A DNA stretch of 6,950 nt from Hyphomicrobiales bacterium (GTDB lineage Bacteria > Pseudomonadota > Alphaproteobacteria > Micropepsales > Micropepsaceae), in the NCBI GenBank assembly GCA_017849395.1, contig JAFIHO010000042.1:1-6950 (forward strand), given 5' to 3'. The notes below the pieces were generated by a model that had not been told where the DNA came from, made no database searches, and was given only the letters and a program-made list of their open reading frames with translations. The position numbers and the translations under genes are program-made. This document shows, piece after piece, positions 1-6,882 of this stretch; position 1 is the first letter of the stretch, and every line of letters begins with the position of its first letter.

Positions 1-627
1 AACATCGTCTCGGGCATCGAACTGTGACGGCGGGTCGAGAATACGCAATTCTTCGGCCTGACCACACCGCTCATCACCACCGCGTCGGGCGCCAAGATGG
101 GCAAGACGGCGGCTGGCGCGGTGTGGCTGAACGCCGGCCGCGTGTCGCCCTATGATTACTGGCAGTTCTGGCGCAACACGGAAGACGGCGATGTCGGCCG
201 TTTCCTGCGCCTGTTCACCGAACTGCCGCTGGAGGTGATCGCGGAACTGGAAGCCTTGCAAGGCGCGGAGTTGAACGAAGCCAAGAAGATATTGGCGACC
301 GAGGCGACCAAGATTCTGCACGGCGCTACCCACGCCGCCGTAGCCGAACTCACGGCGAAACGCGCTTTCGAGGAAGGTGTTATGGCGGAAGGTCTGCCAA
401 CCATCAGCGCGAAATTGCCGGACGGCGTTCTGAACCTGGCGGTCGCAGCGGGCCTTGCGTCATCCAATTCGGAAGCCCGCAAGCTGATCGCCAATAACGG
501 CCTAAAGCTGAATGATGTGACGATCACCGATGCGCGATTGACGGTCGATGCGTCAGCACTCAATGCCGACGGGGTTCTCAAACTCTCGAGTGGCAAGAAG
601 AAACATGTGCTGGTGAAGCCCGCATAA
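1..627 (+). CDS. tyrS: Tyrosyl-tRNA synthetase, 3' part, interrupted by an in-frame TGA
   Basis: Class I aminoacyl-tRNA synthetase that charges tRNA-Tyr in the cytoplasm. The gene enters from the left edge, so the Rossmann fold with the HIGH motif lies outside. Frame 1 opens with NIVSGIEL, matching the conserved segment just after the SDQWGN motif of TyrRS, then reads RRVEN, FGLTTPLITT and the KMSKS-type loop KMGKT (94-108). The SPYDYWQFWRNTED segment and the helical anticodon-binding region follow. A C-terminal S4 RNA-binding domain spans about 403-624 (SEARKLIANNGLKLND). The natural stop is TAA at 625-627. The oddity is TGA at 25-27, between GIEL and RRVEN, where relatives have glycine or another residue; GGA to TGA is one base. 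Everything downstream looks fully conserved, so this is either a sequencing or assembly error or a very recent nonsense mutation. ATG 97 lies inside the KMSKS loop and cannot start a working enzyme, though a gene finder might choose it. Identity is secure; functional status is not. Confidence 0.9.
25..27 (+). other. In-frame TGA inside tyrS
   Basis: Reading frame 1 gives ...GIEL, stop, RRVEN.... The homology continues in the same frame on both sides, so this is a substitution and not an indel. TGA is also the normal terminator of the peroxiredoxin gene (4702-4704) and of the bactofilin gene (6858-6860), which argues against a genetic code with reassigned UGA. No selenocysteine role is known for TyrRS. 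Confidence 0.85.
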
Positions 628-635
628 CGGGCTTC
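615..635. terminator. Perfect 8-bp hairpin over the tyrS stop codon
   Basis: GAAGCCCG (615-622), loop CATAA, CGGGCTTC (628-635): a perfect 8-bp inverted repeat whose loop contains the tyrS TAA. It sits in the 17-bp gap between convergent genes, where a shared terminator is expected. No T-run follows on either strand, so a classical intrinsic terminator is not proven. It may be a weak bidirectional terminator or simply block 3' exonucleases. Confidence 0.4.
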
Positions 636-644
636 CGAAGACCG

Positions 645-3600
645 TTACGGCGCCGGGGTTGACCGCTGGGTCTGGGCCTGGACGTTCGTCGGCGCATTGG
701 CGGCATTGGGCATACGGCCTTCGAACAGGCGGCGCAATATGCCCGGCGTCAGCACCGACAAGGGATTGACGCTGATATCGGGATGCTCGGCGGCGCCGGT
801 CATGGAATAGGTGACGCCAAAAATGCCCTCGCCTTTCTTGGAGGTGAGAATGTCGCCCAGCAGCGGAATATTGCCCAACACCGAATTGAGCCCATAGGCG
901 GGGACCAGCGAACCTTTCAGTGCCACCACGCCCTTGGGCTTGTCGATATAGCCATCGGCGGTCGCGCCGACGGCGGGTCCGATGGCGCGCACGTCCTTCA
1001 GGCTGATGACGTCATTCTTGGAAGTGTAGGGCATCTCCAGCCGGTCCATCGAGATACCCTCACCCTGCATCAGGTCGCCCAACCCTGTGAGCGAGCCGGC
1101 GGAGAACAGCCGCGTCAGGAAAGACTGGTTGACCATCTGGAATTCCCGAACTGTCAACAGGCCCTGATGGTCCGGCCCAATCGCATTGGGATTGACCAGA
1201 TCAGTGGCGCGTCCCGGCAGGTTGGACACAAGGGTCAACTGCCCACCGCGCATGCCCTCGAAACCCAACAGTCCCCGCGCCAAAAGTCCTGCATCGCCCG
1301 CCGTGATCGTGACCTTGCGGCCGTTGGGCGTCATCTCAAGATTGCCGGTCAGAGTCGCCGTCTTGGACAGATTGCCGGACAGAGCCAGGCTGATGGGGCG
1401 GTCGCCCAACCCGCTCATGTCAAGATTGAAGGGCGTGACGGTGACACCCCCGCGCAACGACACCTTGTCCAGCCGCGCGCTGACATGAAAGCGTCCGTCC
1501 GGCGTCATGTCGCGCGGCGGCGCGGGCGTGGCGGAGCCGCCCGATGGTGCCTCAAGGGCGCGGCCCGTCTTCGATCCGTCCAGCGAGCGGCCGCGCAGCA
1601 CATAATCGTCGCCCGACACGGAACGGGTCATTACGAAAGACAGGTCATTCAGCGCGCCCATCTTCACAGACGGAAAATTCAGCTGCGCCAGGTCGCCTTC
1701 GGGACTGAAAGTGACGGTGCCCGTCGCGGTCAGAGCGGGGCCCGTGATGCGGATGGTCTCATCCTTCGGCGTCGCGCCGGGGCCGAAATTCACGGCGATC
1801 CGCGCCGCCGCCGCGCCGCCGGGCAGCTTCTGGAGATTCACGATGGGCGCGGTGATGGTGAGCGGCGTCATGTCCGCCGTGACATCGGCGCTACGCAGCG
1901 CGCCCCGGCTGCCCGCCAGGCTGGCGGTGATCGGCGCTGAGCCGGAAATAATTTTCGCCAGCTTGATATTGAGCATCTCGCGCGCCGCGTCGGTCAGCAT
2001 GCCCTTGACGCCGATGCGCGTGGTGATCGGGTCCTTGGTGTTGAACTCCTCGACCCAGTCCACCATCAGCCGGGAATCCGCCAGCAGCACACTGCCATTC
2101 TGGTGCAGGCGATCATTATCGATATCGAAGGTGACCGCGCCGCCCTTCAGCCTTGTGTGGCTGCCCAGCAGCACGCCGAAATCGCTGACCCTGGCCTGTA
2201 CCGAGATGCCGATATCGTCCACCGCGACATCCTTCAGCATCGGCACCTTGAAGGACAGGTCGGCGCTCGCGCGTCCGGCGGTCTCCCTCGGATTGATGCC
2301 GAAGCGTGTGGGATAGTTCAGCGGCTTCATGTCGATCAGGGTCATGATCTCCGGCATGTCGCCCTCCGCATGGGCGCTGAAAGTGCCGGTGGTGCCGTGA
2401 TCGTGCAGGTTCGGGATCACCGCGCTGCCCGACGTCACCACGATGTTGCCGATGCGGCCCGTGGTGAAGTCGGCTCTGAACGTGTCGCCCGTCAGAACCG
2501 CCCGGCCCGCCACGCCGGTAAGACGGGTAAGGCCGTCAAGATAATTGCCTTCCACATTCTGCATCTCGAAGCTGAGATTCATCGAGTCTTCGGGCAGGAC
2601 CGGCTGATCCAGCATCCCGGGCGCGAAATCGGCCTGCACCACAAGCGGCCCCAGCGTGCCGGAAAACACGTTGCCATCCATCCATTCGCGCGCGCCGGGC
2701 GCAACTGGCAACGGCCAATAGCGCATCAGGGTGCGCACGGGCATGGCTTCGATGCGTCCGTTCAACTTAAGACCTGGAGCAAGTTCGGGCGTGGCCTTGT
2801 CCGGCAGGGTAAGGCTGCCCGTGGTTTCCAGCCGGAAGGATGGCGCTGTAATGCGGAAACGCGTCATGTCGAAGCGCCGGAGTGCAAGGAAATAGTCGCC
2901 CGCCAGCGACACCTGATCGAAAGTAACCGGCGCGGCGAACAGGCCCTGATCGTTCAGCACCGTGCGGCCGAACAGCATGTCGGCGCGGATCTGCTCCACC
3001 TCGCCCGCCGCATCCAGCAGCAGGTCGGCCTTTCCCTTGCCCTCCATATGCGCCTCGCGCGCGTCCAGGCTGGCATTGTCCAGGCTCAGACGATGCGGGC
3101 CGCCATCGTAACTTCCCGCAAGCCGCACCTGGTTCACATGCAGGATCTTGCGCTTCAGCGCCGCCAGCGGCACTTCGCCATTCGCGCGGAAATCGAATCC
3201 GATGCGCGCGATGCTGCCATTGGCGGACATGGCGAAATGGGTAGTGAGATCGGTGACCAGAGCGACATCCTTCAGGGACGCGAACTGGGGCGAATTGGCG
3301 GCCAGCGCTCGCAGGTCCAGCCCCTTGAAGGTCAGGGTACCGGAGACAGGCCCGTTCCGGGGCGGCATGACGAGTTCGGTCGCCAGATGGGCGCGCCGGC
3401 CGGAAATCTCGACATCCGCGTCGAACTCCGCGGCGGTCCCGTTCTGGCGCGAACGGATCATCAGCGCGGCGCGCGGCGCGTCGATGAACAGGCCGGACGG
3501 TTCATCCTTGATGGCAAGGCGCGCATCGCGCACCGCGAAGCTTTCCAGCGCGGAGCTGTCGCCGCTGCGCGTATTGATGACATCGGTGAGGCGGGCGATG

Positions 3601-4061
3601 ATGTCGTCATCCTCTCCGGCCTTCTCCATGCCCAGACGCAGCTTGCCGGACTGCATCCGAACCAGAGTCAGCTGCACCCCAACCAGGGTGATGCGCCTTA
3701 TCTCGAACTCGCCTTTCAGAAAGGGCGCGGCAGCCAGCGTGATGTCGGCCTTGGGCGCCCGAGCCACGATCCGGCCCTTGCCGTCGAACATCCGGGCGCC
3801 CAGCACCACCAGATTGACCCGGCCCTGGTCGCGGTTCCATTCCACCGCAGCCTGGTCGTAATCCAGCGTGATGCCCGGCAGGGCCTGGCGTATCGCCTCG
3901 GAAAGGGTGCCCTTGATCGGCCCCAGCGACACCGGCCCGATCAGCAGACGCAGCGCCGCCCCCACGACGAAGAAGGTGATGGCCACAACCAGCACGCCGA
4001 CCGTGAGGCAGGCGCGGCTGACATGGTGAGCCTTCACATAATTCGAAAAAGGCAGCTTCAA
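645..4061 (-). CDS. YhdP/AsmA-like membrane-anchored periplasmic protein (AsmA-like C-terminal domain)
   Basis: A 1138-residue protein. Residues 1-18 are short and basic, and about 19-40 form one hydrophobic helix (LTVGVLVVAITFFVVGAALR) with no lipobox or clear cleavage site, so it should be an inner-membrane anchor with a huge periplasmic part. The rest alternates short beta-strand repeats such as 'VRDARLAIKDEPSG' and 'LTGNLEMTPNGRKVTI', typical of the AsmA/TamB/YhdP superfamily. The last ~270 residues resemble the AsmA-like C-terminal region (DGYIDKPKGVVALKGSL, then GIFGVTYSMTGAAEHPDI), ending in a Pro/Gln-rich tail. E. coli YhdP (about 1270 aa), TamB and YdbH act in phospholipid transport from inner to outer membrane; a similar role here is inferred. 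The start is TTG at 4061-4059 with only a weak upstream GGA. No ATG or GTG lies in frame before the upstream stop near 4190. GTG at 4037 is an alternative, as is CTG at 4079, which has GGGGAG three bases before it. The gene is convergent with tyrS and divergent from the peroxiredoxin gene. Confidence 0.88.
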   Translation of the reverse strand: MKLPFSNYVKAHHVSRACLTVGVLVVAITFFVVGAALRLLIGPVSLGPIKGTLSEAIRQALPGITLDYDQAAVEWNRDQGRVNLVVLGARMFDGKGRIVARAPKADITLAAAPFLKGEFEIRRITLVGVQLTLVRMQSGKLRLGMEKAGEDDDIIARLTDVINTRSGDSSALESFAVRDARLAIKDEPSGLFIDAPRAALMIRSRQNGTAAEFDADVEISGRRAHLATELVMPPRNGPVSGTLTFKGLDLRALAANSPQFASLKDVALVTDLTTHFAMSANGSIARIGFDFRANGEVPLAALKRKILHVNQVRLAGSYDGGPHRLSLDNASLDAREAHMEGKGKADLLLDAAGEVEQIRADMLFGRTVLNDQGLFAAPVTFDQVSLAGDYFLALRRFDMTRFRITAPSFRLETTGSLTLPDKATPELAPGLKLNGRIEAMPVRTLMRYWPLPVAPGAREWMDGNVFSGTLGPLVVQADFAPGMLDQPVLPEDSMNLSFEMQNVEGNYLDGLTRLTGVAGRAVLTGDTFRADFTTGRIGNIVVTSGSAVIPNLHDHGTTGTFSAHAEGDMPEIMTLIDMKPLNYPTRFGINPRETAGRASADLSFKVPMLKDVAVDDIGISVQARVSDFGVLLGSHTRLKGGAVTFDIDNDRLHQNGSVLLADSRLMVDWVEEFNTKDPITTRIGVKGMLTDAAREMLNIKLAKIISGSAPITASLAGSRGALRSADVTADMTPLTITAPIVNLQKLPGGAAAARIAVNFGPGATPKDETIRITGPALTATGTVTFSPEGDLAQLNFPSVKMGALNDLSFVMTRSVSGDDYVLRGRSLDGSKTGRALEAPSGGSATPAPPRDMTPDGRFHVSARLDKVSLRGGVTVTPFNLDMSGLGDRPISLALSGNLSKTATLTGNLEMTPNGRKVTITAGDAGLLARGLLGFEGMRGGQLTLVSNLPGRATDLVNPNAIGPDHQGLLTVREFQMVNQSFLTRLFSAGSLTGLGDLMQGEGISMDRLEMPYTSKNDVISLKDVRAIGPAVGATADGYIDKPKGVVALKGSLVPAYGLNSVLGNIPLLGDILTSKKGEGIFGVTYSMTGAAEHPDISVNPLSVLTPGILRRLFEGRMPNAANAPTNVQAQTQRSTPAP

Positions 4062-4230
4062 GTCGAATCCGGTCCGCAGGAGCTCCCCGCTATAACAGGG
4101 TTGAGGCTTAAAAAGGGCATGCCATCCTGTGGTTTGATCCGCGAGCGTCTGCTTCGGCCCCGTGCCATGATACTCGCCTTGGTCGGCCTGTTTGGGTTAA
4201 ACCGCTGGAAACAGGTTCCGGAGGGATGAA
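4062..4230. promoter_or_regulatory. Divergent intergenic region between the AsmA-like gene and bcp
   Basis: These 169 bases separate two divergent starts, so promoters for both directions should lie here. I looked for paired -35 and -10 boxes on both strands and found none at acceptable spacing. TTGATC near 4134 and GATACT near 4169 on the plus strand resemble boxes but are too far apart. A small imperfect palindrome GGTTAAACC lies near 4195. No riboswitch-like fold or small ORF is evident. Confidence 0.35.
4220..4225 (+). promoter_or_regulatory. Shine-Dalgarno site for bcp
   Basis: GGAGGG lies five bases before ATG 4231, an almost ideal ribosome binding site. It fixes the peroxiredoxin start and argues against the nearby ATG at 4226, which opens another frame. 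Confidence 0.8.
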
Positions 4231-4704
4231 ATGGCAGCGAAATCGCTGGAAATCGGGGACAAGGCGCCGGATTTCCGGCTGGAGACGGACAAGGACGGCC
4301 CGGTCTCGCGCGCCAGCCTCAAGGGCAAGCCTTACATCGTCTATTTTTATCCCAAGGACGATACGTCCGGCTGCACCAAGGAAGCGCTGGATTTCACGGC
4401 TGCTGCCCGGAAATTCAACAATCTGGGGGTTTTCGTGCTGGGCGTGTCCAAGGACAGCCTCGAAGCCCATGCGAAGTTCCGCAAGAAACACAAGCTGGGC
4501 ATCGCGCTGGGTTCGGACCCGGACACCAAAATGGCGCAGGACTGGGGCGTTTGGGGCGAGAAGACCCTGTATGGCCGCAAATATATGGGCATGGAGCGGG
4601 CCACCTTCCTGGTGGATGCCAAGGGCGTTATCGCCGGAGCCTGGCGCAAGGTGAAAGTGCCCGGCCATGTCGAGACCGTGCTGGAAGCGGCCAAGGCGCT
4701 GTGA
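4231..4704 (+). CDS. bcp: Peroxiredoxin, Bcp/PrxQ family thiol peroxidase
   Basis: A 157-residue cytoplasmic peroxidase, the usual length for Bcp, which reduces hydrogen peroxide and organic hydroperoxides using thioredoxin or another thiol donor. The thioredoxin fold is clear: the N-terminal GDKAPDFRL strand, then the active-site loop FYPKDDTSGCTKEALDF with P41, T45 and peroxidatic C48, and later MERATFLVD with the catalytic arginine R123. E. coli Bcp has a resolving cysteine five residues after the peroxidatic one. Here that position is L53, and C48 is the only cysteine in the protein, so this is a 1-Cys form that must be recycled by an external thiol. The start is well supported by GGAGGG five bases upstream. 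It may be the first gene of a transcript running through the peptidase and bactofilin genes, but the 166-bp gap to the likely peptidase start leaves room for another promoter. No terminator with a T-run follows it. Confidence 0.95.
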   Translation: MAAKSLEIGDKAPDFRLETDKDGPVSRASLKGKPYIVYFYPKDDTSGCTKEALDFTAAARKFNNLGVFVLGVSKDSLEAHAKFRKKHKLGIALGSDPDTKMAQDWGVWGEKTLYGRKYMGMERATFLVDAKGVIAGAWRKVKVPGHVETVLEAAKAL

Positions 4705-4870
4705 GCCGGCAGATCGCCGGGGTATGAGCGGAGACGTGCCTCGGGCGCGCGGGCGCAAAAGAGTCCGGGGGAAAATGGAAAAACCCCGCTTGATCGCGCC
4801 TCAGGGCCGGGTTTCAAATGATGGTGGTGGCGGTGGGGCGCGCTGGACGCTTCCTTGGGGTGCGGTCGGA

Positions 4871-6319
4871 ATGACGGATTCGCGGCTTGGGCGCGTCTGG
4901 ACTTGGCTCCATGCGACTTTTCCGGAGCGGCAGATTTACATCCGCAGCCAGGGCCGGGTGCAGTTCTTCACCTTTGCCCCGACGCTGCAGGCGACGCTTG
5001 CTGGGCTTTGCCTGATCTTCACCGGCTGGGTGGTGTTCGCTACCGCCAGCGTGATCTTCAAGGATCGGATCCTCGCCGCCAAGGATCATCGCTATCAGCA
5101 GATGCGGTTGGCATATGAGAACCGCGTCGCCGCATTACAGACGTCCTATGACGAATTGAACGGCGCGCTGGTCGCTGCGCAGGGCCGTTTCAAGTCCACC
5201 GCCGACGCGCTGGAAAAAAAACAGAAGGTCCTGACCGGCTTCATCAATCGGGAATCCGAGATGCGGGGCAAGCTCGGCGGGGCGCTGGTCGCCGCGCCCG
5301 TGCCAAACTTCGGCGGCGGGAGCGGAGCGCCGCTCACCTTCGGGTCAGGCGATGACGGGCTGGCCGGCGACAGCGTCGGCATGGAAGTGCCGCTGACCCT
5401 GGGCAACCGGGACACATCCGACGAGTCGACCGGTTCCTCGCAGTTGTTCGTGATGACCGGACCTGACGCGCCACAGCCCCGCGCTTCCAGGCCCGCGCGC
5501 TCCGGTTTCCTGCAGCGGACCTGGAAAAAGCTGGCGACGATATTCACACCGGGCGCGGCGTCCGCTTCACGCGACGCAGCGGCAATGGCCCGGCATCCGG
5601 GCCTGCAAATGCTGGCTGAACAGATCGCGCGGCTGGAAAAAGTTGAAAAAGCTCAGACGCCGCTGCTGGTTCGCGCGCAAAGCAATCTGCAGCAGGGCGT
5701 CGGCAATCTGCGCGATCTCATCCGGCAAACCGGCATGAACCCGGACAGGTTCGCCGGACGCATCGCCGCGCGCGGCATGGGCGGACCGGAAATTCCCATC
5801 TCAGAGGTCCGGATCGCAGGCATTTCCGATCCGGAATTCACCCAGGCCTATCTGGGCGCTACCGCTATCCTCAGCGACCTTGACCAATTGTCACGCGCGG
5901 TGAACCGCATTCCACTGGCCCTGCCCGTCAGCGTTCAGACTTTCGACCGCACAAGCGGCTTCGGACCGCGCATCGATCCCTTCACCAGCCGTCTGGCGTT
6001 TCATCCCGGGATTGACCTGGCCGGGCCCTGGGGCGCGCCGGTTCATTCCACGGCGCCGGGAACCGTGGTTTTCGCCGGGAACCGCGGTGGTTACGGAATG
6101 ATGGTGGAAATCGACCACGGAAACGGAATTCATACACGATATGGTCACCTTTCTGCCGCCACAGTACGTACGGGCACGCACGTAGGCCGCGGAACCGCGA
6201 TAGGGCGGGTCGGGTCAACCGGACGTAGTACCGGGCCGCATGTCCACTACGAAGTCTGGTACGACGACGTGGTTCGCAACCCGAACAATTTCATTGAGGC
6301 AGGCCGCCATGTTCTCTAG
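4871..6319 (+). CDS. Membrane-anchored M23 (LytM-type) peptidoglycan endopeptidase
   Basis: As called, 482 residues. Residues 1-38 are cytoplasmic and basic/aromatic (FPERQIYIRSQGRVQFF). A single transmembrane helix spans about 39-63 (LQATLAGLCLIFTGWVVFA), a coiled coil about 64-140, a Gly/Ser/Pro-rich linker follows, and a second helical stretch (LQMLAEQIARLEKVEKA) precedes the M23 domain at about 345-475. The zinc-site motifs are intact: HPGID (H378, D382), YGHL (H426) and HVHYE (H457, H459). It is therefore probably an active zinc endopeptidase cutting peptide cross-links in the periplasm. Bactofilin begins inside its last codons, which fits the known bactofilin-M23 partnerships. ATG 4871 has only a weak GGGG ten bases upstream, but coding bias is strong from there. 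ATG 4775 (514 aa) has GGGGGA just before it, yet the added segment is Gly-rich with weaker third-position G/C. ATG 4667 would overlap the peroxiredoxin gene and is unlikely. Confidence 0.9.
   Translation: MTDSRLGRVWTWLHATFPERQIYIRSQGRVQFFTFAPTLQATLAGLCLIFTGWVVFATASVIFKDRILAAKDHRYQQMRLAYENRVAALQTSYDELNGALVAAQGRFKSTADALEKKQKVLTGFINRESEMRGKLGGALVAAPVPNFGGGSGAPLTFGSGDDGLAGDSVGMEVPLTLGNRDTSDESTGSSQLFVMTGPDAPQPRASRPARSGFLQRTWKKLATIFTPGAASASRDAAAMARHPGLQMLAEQIARLEKVEKAQTPLLVRAQSNLQQGVGNLRDLIRQTGMNPDRFAGRIAARGMGGPEIPISEVRIAGISDPEFTQAYLGATAILSDLDQLSRAVNRIPLALPVSVQTFDRTSGFGPRIDPFTSRLAFHPGIDLAGPWGAPVHSTAPGTVVFAGNRGGYGMMVEIDHGNGIHTRYGHLSAATVRTGTHVGRGTAIGRVGSTGRSTGPHVHYEVWYDDVVRNPNNFIEAGRHVL
6296..6299 (+). 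promoter_or_regulatory. Shine-Dalgarno site for bactofilin inside the peptidase gene
   Basis: GAGG lies nine bases before ATG 6309, within the last codons of the peptidase gene. With the 11-bp gene overlap it suggests translational coupling. It selects 6309 over the longer in-frame ATG at 6240, whose extra 23 residues do not look like bactofilin. Confidence 0.6.
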
Positions 6320-6860
6320 CAAACCCAAGGAAACCCCCGCCCCCCAAATCCTGAACACGGTCCCGACGCCGGCGAAACGTCCGGTGCGCGCCGACGCGCC
6401 GTCGATCATCAGCGGCGACCTGGTCGTGCAGGGCACACTGACCTCCAGCGGCGATATGCAGATCGATGGCCGCGTGGAAGGCGACATCCGCAGCGCCGGT
6501 CTGGTGATCGGCGAGAAGGCCGAAATCCATGGCGAGATTTATGCCGAGGACATCACGGTGCGCGGCAAGGTGTTCGGCACCATTCGCGCCCGCAAGGTGC
6601 AGCTCTGCTCCACCAGCCGGGTCCAGGGCGACATCCTGCACGAAGCCTTTGCGGTGGAATCCGGCGCCTTCTTCGAAGGCAATATCCGCCACTCCGACAA
6701 TCCGCTGGGCGAAGGCGCTTCGGCGAAGAAAGCCGCTGCCGTGCCGCAGCCGGTCGTCATGCAGCAGGTCACCCCGCCGCCCGCCGTTACCCCGCCGCCC
6801 GCCGTGGCGCGCAACGTGGCCCCCATCGCCACCCTGACGCCGCTGGGCAGCGCGAACTGA
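6309..6860 (+). CDS. Bactofilin (polymer-forming cytoskeletal protein)
   Basis: A 183-residue protein. Bactofilins polymerise without nucleotides into membrane-associated filaments that recruit cell-wall enzymes. Residues 1-8 (MFSSKPKE) resemble the short N-terminal peptide of Caulobacter BacA (MFSKQAK-type), implicated in membrane binding; this supports ATG 6309. A disordered Pro-rich stretch (to about 32) precedes the bactofilin/DUF583 beta-helix core at about 33-130. Regular glycine-spaced rungs are visible: ISGDLVVQG, MQIDGRVEGDI, LVIGEKAEIHGEI, ITVRGKVFGTI, VQGDI and GAFFEGNI. The C-terminus (about 131-183) is Ala/Pro-rich and contains a duplicated VTPPPA unit, presumably disordered. The gene overlaps the M23 peptidase gene by 11 bp in a different frame, has GAGG nine bases upstream, and is followed by a strong terminator, so it closes the transcription unit. 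Which bactofilin paralogue it is (bacA, bacB or other) cannot be told from the sequence alone. Confidence 0.95.
   Translation: MFSSKPKETPAPQILNTVPTPAKRPVRADAPSIISGDLVVQGTLTSSGDMQIDGRVEGDIRSAGLVIGEKAEIHGEIYAEDITVRGKVFGTIRARKVQLCSTSRVQGDILHEAFAVESGAFFEGNIRHSDNPLGEGASAKKAAAVPQPVVMQQVTPPPAVTPPPAVARNVAPIATLTPLGSAN
6771..6806 (+). repeat. Two-copy 18-bp tandem repeat encoding TPPPAV in the bactofilin tail
   Basis: Two adjacent 18-base units, 6771-6788 and 6789-6806, start ACCCCGCCGCCCGCCGT and differ only at the last base. They encode TPPPAV twice in the predicted disordered C-terminal tail. The unit length is a multiple of three, so copy-number change would keep the frame. Confidence 0.9.
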
Positions 6861-6882
6861 TCTGATTTTCGGCTTGTTTCTG

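Noticed and set aside
1..27. UGA recoded as glycine or selenocysteine
   Set aside because: TGA is the genuine stop of two other genes in the window, and no selenoprotein form of TyrRS is known.
783..1940. A 385-codon plus-strand open frame opposite the AsmA-like gene
   Set aside because: Same antisense frame as the longer shadow, with biased composition and no recognisable motif.
2103..4229. A 708-codon plus-strand open frame opposite the AsmA-like gene
   Set aside because: It lies codon-on-codon antisense to the real gene. That frame stays open whenever the sense gene avoids TTA, CTA and TCA, which is usual at high GC. Its translation is rich in His, Arg and Gln with no domain pattern.
4706..4720. 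Possible terminator after bcp (CCGGC, AGATC loop, GCCGG)
   Set aside because: Only a 5-bp stem and no T-run follows; common by chance at this GC content.
4108..4758. A 216-codon minus-strand open frame opposite the peroxiredoxin gene
   Set aside because: It covers a clear Bcp gene on the plus strand and has no family resemblance or ribosome site.
6240..6308. N-terminal extension of bactofilin from ATG 6240
   Set aside because: The 23 extra residues are an out-of-frame reading of the conserved HVHYE end of the M23 domain, and the MFSSK start at 6309 matches known bactofilin N-termini and has a ribosome site.
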